Under the pieces are notes generated by a model. It did not search any database, was not told where the DNA came from, and saw only the letters and a program-made list of their open reading frames with translations. A stretch of 42,292 bases of DNA from Bryobacterales bacterium (lineage in GTDB: Bacteria > Acidobacteriota > Terriglobia > Bryobacterales > Bryobacteraceae). The translations under genes were made by a program, and so were the position numbers. Location: the NCBI GenBank assembly GCA_003162425.1, contig PMOK01000240.1, positions 1 to 42,292 on the forward strand, read 5' to 3'. Shown piece by piece: positions 37,688-42,292 of the stretch. How positions within the stretch are numbered: position 1 is the stretch's first letter; every line of letters begins with the position of its first letter.

Positions 37688-38977
37688 TCAAGGCGACAAG
37701 GCTTCGGCCTTATCGGCTTCCACTGAAACTCCCCGTAAGTTTCCCGCCTCGTCGAAGTCAAAAGCTTCAGCCGGACCGAGAATCTCGAGCATAGGATTAT
37801 TGCGGATCTGATCGCGCAAGTTTTCGCTCAATTTCAAGACGCTCAGCTCCAACGAATTCTTGATCCAACCATAAGTTACTTCCGAGAGGTCCAGCCTGCC
37901 GACTGTCGGGGCGATTCGTGCCAGGCATTCCTGGTCGGTCGGGAAATGAATCGGTGTCCGGATAGCAGCCGGCGTGGATGCTGTCAGCGAATTGATCCAG
38001 GTGGCGTTCCAATCCACTTTCTCGAGCAGCCGGTTGTGCACCACGTCCGCCATTCCCAGCCCAACCGCGTTGCCGTAGCTGTGGGGGCTCAAGTCGCGCA
38101 CGAAAACGCGTTCTATGCGCGGCTCCTCCGGCCAGGGATTGTAGTCTCCATACACGCTGCGGTTCACCACTTTCGTATCCATGCCGGCGCCACTGACGTT
38201 CTTGCCGATCTCATCCAGGATTAGAATATCGAGCGGCATGGGAACGCGGCCCTTCCAACTTTTCACCAGCGCGAGCAGCTCTTCTTCTTTGCGCTCCATT
38301 TCTTCCACAGGCACTGCTGTCATCTGGCCGGTGTTGTGGTTGGCATCTTCAAGAATGGCCAAACCGCCCAGAATCTTGCCGGACTTGAGCACCTGCCGCC
38401 CTACACTTCGGATCATGTGCTCCAGCCCCAGCTTGTAAGCGTGAGTGTGGTAGCGCTGCGCGCCCGCGAATTTGCCCAGACCGATGGCCATCATCTTGAA
38501 GAGTCCGCTTTCAATCTTGCCGGCGAAATCGGTGTGCCACTTCACGCGCCCGATCATCATCACGCCGTCACTGTCATAGGCGTTGCGATCCATGAACGCT
38601 TCGATGCCGTCGGCAGTTTTGCCGAGTGAAATCACGTCGAGCGCGCTTAAGATGGGACAGTCCATGGTGGCTTCGTGGATGCCATAATGCGCCAGCACGT
38701 CGGCCTGGCCCTCCGCGGTGGCCGCGCCGTGGCTGCCCATGGCGGGAAAGATAAACGGGCGCATGCCCTCGGATTTCCAATAGTCCACCACCGCTCGGAC
38801 AATGGTCGCGATATTGGCGATGCCGCGGCTGCCTACCCCCAGCGCCACGCGCGCAGCGGGTTGAAGACGCGCGCTGAATCCGGAGGCTCGAAGTTCGCGC
38901 TGAACGGCATCGCGAATGTCCGGAATGCGGTGATCCGGAAAATGCTGCCGAACGGGAATCAAGCGGGAAAATAGCAT
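37688..38977 (-). CDS. LarA-like (lactate racemase N-domain, DUF2088) protein
   Basis: 429 residues. Motifs are VALGVGSRGIANIATIVRAV, PFIFPAMGSHGAATAEGQAD, MIGRVKWHTDFAGKIESGLF, KMMAIGLGKFAGAQRYH and ILDEIGKNVSGAGMDTKVVN, as in proteins annotated as lactate-racemase-domain or nickel-pincer-dependent. The exact reaction is unknown; LarBCE-type cofactor genes are not in the window. The ATG at 38977 (MLFSRLIPVRQHF) was preferred to a GTG-type start further up that runs into the 39000-39112 palindrome. It stands alone, on the same strand as the next operon. Confidence 0.88.
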   Translation of the reverse strand: MLFSRLIPVRQHFPDHRIPDIRDAVQRELRASGFSARLQPAARVALGVGSRGIANIATIVRAVVDYWKSEGMRPFIFPAMGSHGAATAEGQADVLAHYGIHEATMDCPILSALDVISLGKTADGIEAFMDRNAYDSDGVMMIGRVKWHTDFAGKIESGLFKMMAIGLGKFAGAQRYHTHAYKLGLEHMIRSVGRQVLKSGKILGGLAILEDANHNTGQMTAVPVEEMERKEEELLALVKSWKGRVPMPLDILILDEIGKNVSGAGMDTKVVNRSVYGDYNPWPEEPRIERVFVRDLSPHSYGNAVGLGMADVVHNRLLEKVDWNATWINSLTASTPAAIRTPIHFPTDQECLARIAPTVGRLDLSEVTYGWIKNSLELSVLKLSENLRDQIRNNPMLEILGPAEAFDFDEAGNLRGVSVEADKAEALSP

Positions 38978-38999
38978 GTTTTCAGGATACCGCCGCTTT

Positions 39000-39112
39000 G
39001 TAGCGCACGCACTCAATGCGTGCCGCGTTCACACTCGTGTGAACGGGTGGATCCCCACGGCAAACGTGTGTTCGCAGGAGTGCGAACACGGCACGCAGGG
39101 TGCGTGCGCTAC
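39000..39112. repeat. Large palindromic element with four mini-hairpins, second copy
   Basis: The left arm 39000-39044 and right arm 39070-39112 are inverted repeats. The four small hairpins are GCACGCA-ctcaa-TGCGTGC, GTTCACA-ctcg-TGTGAAC, GTGTTCGCA-ggag-TGCGAACAC and GCACGCA-ggg-TGCGTGC. The outer sequence (gtagcgcacgcac) matches the 13154-13270 copy (gtggcgcaggcac). The stop codon of the ATL gene (TAG at 39111-39109) is made from its right end. Confidence 0.85.
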
Positions 39113-39408
39113 GATTTCTTCACGTGGGGAAACTTGTATTGATGCTTCTCCATCCATACGCGTCCTGTGCGGAACGCCACGCCTTCGGTCTCGAGGCGCA
39201 ATCGCTGCTCCAGTCCGGATTCGCCTGGCAACATTATCTTGCCGCCCGCTCCGAGTACGCGATGCCACGGCAAACCGCGCGCTGCCCGCAACGCCCACAC
39301 CACTTGCCGCGCACAGCCGGGAAACCCCGCCGCTTTCGCGACATCGCCATAGGTTGCCACTTTGCTTTTCGGGATCTTGCGAATGGTGTCACGAATGATG
39401 CTCAGCAT
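39109..39408 (-). CDS. Alkyltransferase-like protein (ATL)
   Basis: 99 residues, the typical ATL length. It resembles the C-terminal domain of O6-alkylguanine-DNA alkyltransferase (IPKSKVATYGDVAKAAGFPG, ARQVVWALRAARGLPWHRVLG), but the active-site PCHRV is PWHRV (Trp48), so it cannot accept alkyl groups. ATLs bind alkylated bases and pass them to nucleotide excision repair. ATG 39408 overlaps the end of the epimerase gene by 7 bases (ATGCTGA), so it is the last gene of a sugar-related operon, an odd setting for a repair protein. Confidence 0.92.
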   Translation of the reverse strand: MLSIIRDTIRKIPKSKVATYGDVAKAAGFPGCARQVVWALRAARGLPWHRVLGAGGKIMLPGESGLEQRLRLETEGVAFRTGRVWMEKHQYKFPHVKKS

Positions 39409-40340
39409 GATGTCCGATACCAGGCGAGCGTCCGGCGAAGCCCCTGTTCCAGTGTGTACTGCGGGTCGTGCCCCAGATCGCGCTGTGCCAAGGTGGTATC
39501 GGCCTGGGAATCGTGGACGTCGCCTTCGCGCGGCGGAGCGTAGCGGGGCGGTAAGGAAACGCCTTCGATCTTCTGCAGCAGCTCCCATATATGATTCAGC
39601 GAGAAGCGTCCGCCATTGCCGGCGTTGTACATTTTGCCGCCGACTCCAGAAGAATCCGACGCTTTCAAGCACAATCCAATCACGTCCTCCACGTAGGTGA
39701 AATCGCGGGTCTGTTCACCGTCGCCGAAGATGATAGGCGAGCGCCGCTCAATCAGAGCCCGCATGAACAGCGATAGCACTCCAGAGTACGGGCTGGACGG
39801 ATCCTGCCGCTCGCCATACACATTGAAGAAACGCAGCGACACCGTCTCCAGTCCAAAAGAGGAGTGGAACACCGAGGCGTAGTATTCGCCCAGCAGTTTC
39901 TGCACGGCGTACGGGGACTTGGGGCGGGGGAGCATCGTTTCTACTTTAGGCAGTACCTCCGTATCGCCGTAAGCAGATGACGAAGCCGCGTACACCACCC
40001 TCTGCACCTTGGCCTCGGCACAGGCTCGGAAAACGTTGAAGGCGCCGTCGACATTCACTTCATGGGAAGGAACCGGCTCGCGAATGGAGCGTGGCACGGA
40101 CGGAATCGCGGCCAGGTGAAATACAACTTCGGCGTCCGAGACCGCTGCCGCAACAGCATCGTAATCCCGGATGTCGCAGCGGTCGAACGCAATCCGCGGC
40201 CGTACCTCGTCCAGATTCTTCTCATGGCCGGTCAGCAGGTTATCGATCACCCGCACCTGCCCATCGCCCCGAGCCAGCAGGGCGCGCACCAAACCTGAGC
40301 CGATAAAGCCTGCGCCTCCCGTCACCACGTAGCGTTTCAT
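39402..40340 (-). CDS. NAD-dependent nucleotide-sugar epimerase/dehydratase (GalE/WbpP-like)
   Basis: 312 residues, extended short-chain dehydrogenase. The NAD loop is GGAGFIGSGLVRALL; FHLAAIPSVPRSIREP, the catalytic Ser/Tyr/Lys are in ASSSAYGDTEV and SPYAVQKLLGE, then LRFFNVYGERQDPSSPYSGV and GDGEQTRDFTYVEDV, typical of UDP-glucose/UDP-GlcNAc 4-epimerases such as WbpP. Substrate specificity cannot be fixed. Start ATG 40340 overlaps the upstream isomerase stop by 4 bases (ATGA). Confidence 0.92.
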   Translation of the reverse strand: MKRYVVTGGAGFIGSGLVRALLARGDGQVRVIDNLLTGHEKNLDEVRPRIAFDRCDIRDYDAVAAAVSDAEVVFHLAAIPSVPRSIREPVPSHEVNVDGAFNVFRACAEAKVQRVVYAASSSAYGDTEVLPKVETMLPRPKSPYAVQKLLGEYYASVFHSSFGLETVSLRFFNVYGERQDPSSPYSGVLSLFMRALIERRSPIIFGDGEQTRDFTYVEDVIGLCLKASDSSGVGGKMYNAGNGGRFSLNHIWELLQKIEGVSLPPRYAPPREGDVHDSQADTTLAQRDLGHDPQYTLEQGLRRTLAWYRTSC

Positions 40341-41182
40341 GCGCGGACCTGCTCGATTTCTTTTTCGATGAACCGCAATGCGTCCTCCGCGATCTTCTCC
40401 GGGCCGGGGGCGAAATCGAATACTTCAAGCGACACCCAGTGCCGGTAGCCACGCCGCCTGAGAACGTCGAATACCGGTTTGAAATCGTAGTTTCCGGCGC
40501 CGGGGTGACGCCCATCCATCTCATTGATGTGCACATGCCGGATCAGATCGAAGTAACGATCCACCAAAACCGCATGCGGTTCCACTTCATCCACGGCATT
40601 ATGCGTGTCGAACATGGTTCGGACTGCCGGGCTGTTAATCTGGCTCACGATTTCCGCTGCTTCCGCCAGCGTCGTGATCACGTCGCACTGGCCGATGGGG
40701 AGCGGTTCCACCAGTATGGTCACTCCGCGCTCTTCGGCATGGGCGGCGACGCTCGCCAGGCCAGCCGTGAAGTTTCTAGTGGCTTCCGCCGGGCTCAACC
40801 CGTCCACCGCGCAGCGTTGTTTAGGCGATCCGAACACCATTACGCCGTTATCCCCCAGGTCAGCGCATAGATTGATCAATTCCAGAATATGCCGCCAGCT
40901 TCGCTCGCGCAGCGCCCGATCGGGCGTAGTCACGTGCAGACCCTTCGGTGACACCATGAGCCAATGCAGCCCGGCGAAAGTCAGTCCATGGTCTCGAATA
41001 GTGTCGCGAATGCGGCTGCGATTGTCGGTAGAAATCTCGGCCGGGCGTTCAGCTAGCGTGAAAGGCGCGATTTCTATCCCCGAATATCCGATCCGCCGGA
41101 TACTCGCGCAGGTCTTCTCGAGCGGCCATTGCTCATACACTTCATTGCAGATGGCATGCTTGAATGCGGAAGTGGAACTCAC
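40337..41182 (-). CDS. Sugar phosphate isomerase/epimerase (TIM barrel)
   Basis: 281 residues, xylose-isomerase-like TIM barrel (AP endonuclease 2 superfamily). Metal ligands are suggested by VTILVEPLPI (Glu), MFDTHNAVDEV (Asp and His), IRHVHINEMDGRHPGAG (His) and VSLEVFDF (Glu), the usual divalent-metal set. Probably isomerises or epimerises a sugar in the pathway made by its neighbours. The GTG start at 41182 lies 3 bases after the stop of the glycosyltransferase-methyltransferase gene, so it is translationally linked. Confidence 0.87.
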   Translation of the reverse strand: MSSTSAFKHAICNEVYEQWPLEKTCASIRRIGYSGIEIAPFTLAERPAEISTDNRSRIRDTIRDHGLTFAGLHWLMVSPKGLHVTTPDRALRERSWRHILELINLCADLGDNGVMVFGSPKQRCAVDGLSPAEATRNFTAGLASVAAHAEERGVTILVEPLPIGQCDVITTLAEAAEIVSQINSPAVRTMFDTHNAVDEVEPHAVLVDRYFDLIRHVHINEMDGRHPGAGNYDFKPVFDVLRRRGYRHWVSLEVFDFAPGPEKIAEDALRFIEKEIEQVRA

Positions 41183-41185
41183 GCT

Positions 41186-42292
41186 TTATTCCCTTTTGGC
41201 CACCACGATCAGCGACAATCCCGGCCACGGCATCAGGCTATCCACGCGCCGCCAAAACCAAACCGTTTTGTCGAAAATCTTCAGCATCACTTTGCTGATG
41301 TGTTTGCGCCGCAGCACCTTCCCGTACAACCACCACCCGGGTGTCCCAATTTTATTGAGTTGGTAAATACGTTGTACCGCAAAATCATGTTTATCCAGCA
41401 ACGCCCGGAGTTCCCCCCGGCTGAAGCGCCGCCGATGGCCCAGGGTTCGATCTAAGCTGCCGAAAAGCGCCGGGCTCTGGGGCGCCAAAACGATGATGCA
41501 CCCTCCCGGATTCAAGACCCTCGCCGCGGACTCGATCACCGTCCCCGGATCGGCCGCATATTCCAGCACGTTCACGCACAACACCGTATCAAATGGCCCT
41601 CCGGCATTTTCGAAATCCTCCGGCCGGTCCGGATCAAGCTGGAGTACCGACACGTTGGGCGTGCGCAGAAAGCGGTTCCGGAGCGCGTGCAGGTACAGCG
41701 GATCTTTCTCCGCCGCCACATACTGCAGCCTGCGGCCCATCAGCCGGCCGGCGATGTTCCCGATTCCGGCGCCAAGTTCCAACACTGTGTCGCCCAGGTG
41801 CGGACGCAGCACTCGCGCCAGCCAACTCAGATACTGTGGCGTCCCGGTGAGGTTGTTGAGAAAGGCGCGGCCGTACGGCTCGACATACAGATCGTCAATC
41901 AGCCAGAAGTGCAGGATCACGCCCAGCGCTTTCACTCCATCCTTCCAGCCGATCTTCTTGCCTTCTTCATAAGTCCGGCCATGATAGCTGATGGGTACTT
42001 CATAGATGCGCAGCTTCCGTTTGGCGGCCTTCATGGTAATCTCGGGCTCGAATCCGAAGCGGTCCGAGCGAATGGGGATGCTCTTGAGCAGGTCTGTGCG
42101 GAAAACCTTATAGCAGGTTTCCATGTCCGTGAGATTCAAGTTACAGAACATGTTGGAAAGCAGCGTCAGGTATTTGTTGATCATCGAATGCCAGAAGGGC
42201 AGCACACGGGTCTGCTCATCCACTAAATAGCGTGAGCCGAACACCGCATCGGCATTGCCGTCCAGCAGGGGCCGCAGAAGCCGGGGATATTC
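41186..42292 (-). CDS. GT2 glycosyltransferase-methyltransferase fusion (5' end outside the window)
   Basis: 368 residues are visible; the N-terminus lies beyond base 42292. The first ~135 are the C-terminal part of a DPM1-like family 2 glycosyltransferase ([66 protein letters not shown]). The rest is a class I SAM methyltransferase ([15 protein letters not shown] motif [46 protein letters not shown]). Such a fusion would couple sugar transfer, probably to polyprenol phosphate, to methylation, perhaps of the same product. First gene seen of the operon with the isomerase, epimerase and ATL genes. Confidence 0.9.
   Translation of the reverse strand, partial: EYPRLLRPLLDGNADAVFGSRYLVDEQTRVLPFWHSMINKYLTLLSNMFCNLNLTDMETCYKVFRTDLLKSIPIRSDRFGFEPEITMKAAKRKLRIYEVPISYHGRTYEEGKKIGWKDGVKALGVILHFWLIDDLYVEPYGRAFLNNLTGTPQYLSWLARVLRPHLGDTVLELGAGIGNIAGRLMGRRLQYVAAEKDPLYLHALRNRFLRTPNVSVLQLDPDRPEDFENAGGPFDTVLCVNVLEYAADPGTVIESAARVLNPGGCIIVLAPQSPALFGSLDRTLGHRRRFSRGELRALLDKHDFAVQRIYQLNKIGTPGWWLYGKVLRRKHISKVMLKIFDKTVWFWRRVDSLMPWPGLSLIVVAKRE

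Overview
The window reads as a chromosome segment of an Acidobacteriota bacterium, most likely of the Solibacter/Bryobacter type. This is inferred from gene content; there is no rRNA in the window. The clues are three MacB-like ADOP permeases of about 800 residues (a family greatly expanded in Acidobacteriota), a Ser/Thr kinase with a TrbI-like tail, tandem SIMPL genes, a BNR beta-propeller protein and moderately high GC. No rRNA, tRNA or CRISPR array was seen.

Layout. 1-5.5 kb: ABC ATPase plus partial ADOP, two tandem SIMPL secreted proteins, a small secreted protein and a full ADOP. 5.6-10.1 kb (minus strand): glgC, two thioredoxin-fold proteins and a fused membrane/spermidine-synthase-like protein. 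10.2-14.0 kb: sodium/solute symporter, a small membrane protein, galK and an alpha/beta hydrolase. 14.1-19.7 kb: a phospho-signalling cassette, consisting of a secreted HtrA-like protease tethered to a cytoplasmic FHA domain, a zinc-ribbon FHA protein, a PP2C phosphatase, a membrane Ser/Thr kinase and a START-like secreted protein. 19.7-23.5 kb: murB, then a DUF2461 gene whose last 261 bases occur twice, on either side of a 1.8-kb island carrying a HigB/HigA-type toxin-antitoxin pair, a DUF3467-like gene and a small divergent ORF. 23.5-32.2 kb: ArsB/YbiR-like transporter, a large BNR propeller protein, a decayed serine hydrolase, an Fpg-type glycosylase, a 47-aa ORF and a third ADOP. 32.3-37.6 kb: a DUF155 protein, a terpene-cyclase-fold/DUF362/GT-C operon and a lone Flp pilin. 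37.7-42.3 kb (minus strand): a LarA-like protein, then an overlapping operon of a GT2-methyltransferase fusion, a TIM-barrel isomerase, a sugar epimerase and an alkyltransferase-like protein.

Two kinds of non-coding structure recur and are the most unusual part of the window. (i) Palindromes made of smaller palindromes lie between genes at about 10.15, 13.2, 20.7, 27.75, 29.75 and 39.05 kb; the two largest each hold four mini-hairpins with ACTC-type loops in one half and GAGT-type loops in the other. (ii) Degenerate short tandem arrays, mostly 7-base period (GTTTCTC, GAACCAG, CCAGAAT, GGTGGCT) and one 9-base, lie mostly just 5' of start codons. Several genes also have a -10-like hexamer only 5-8 bases before the start codon and no Shine-Dalgarno, which suggests leaderless transcripts.

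Best candidates for something new: the island that appears to have replaced the 3' end of its host gene, the transmembrane protease-FHA signalling cassette, and the palindrome-of-palindromes family. All calls come from reading the sequence alone; no database search was run.
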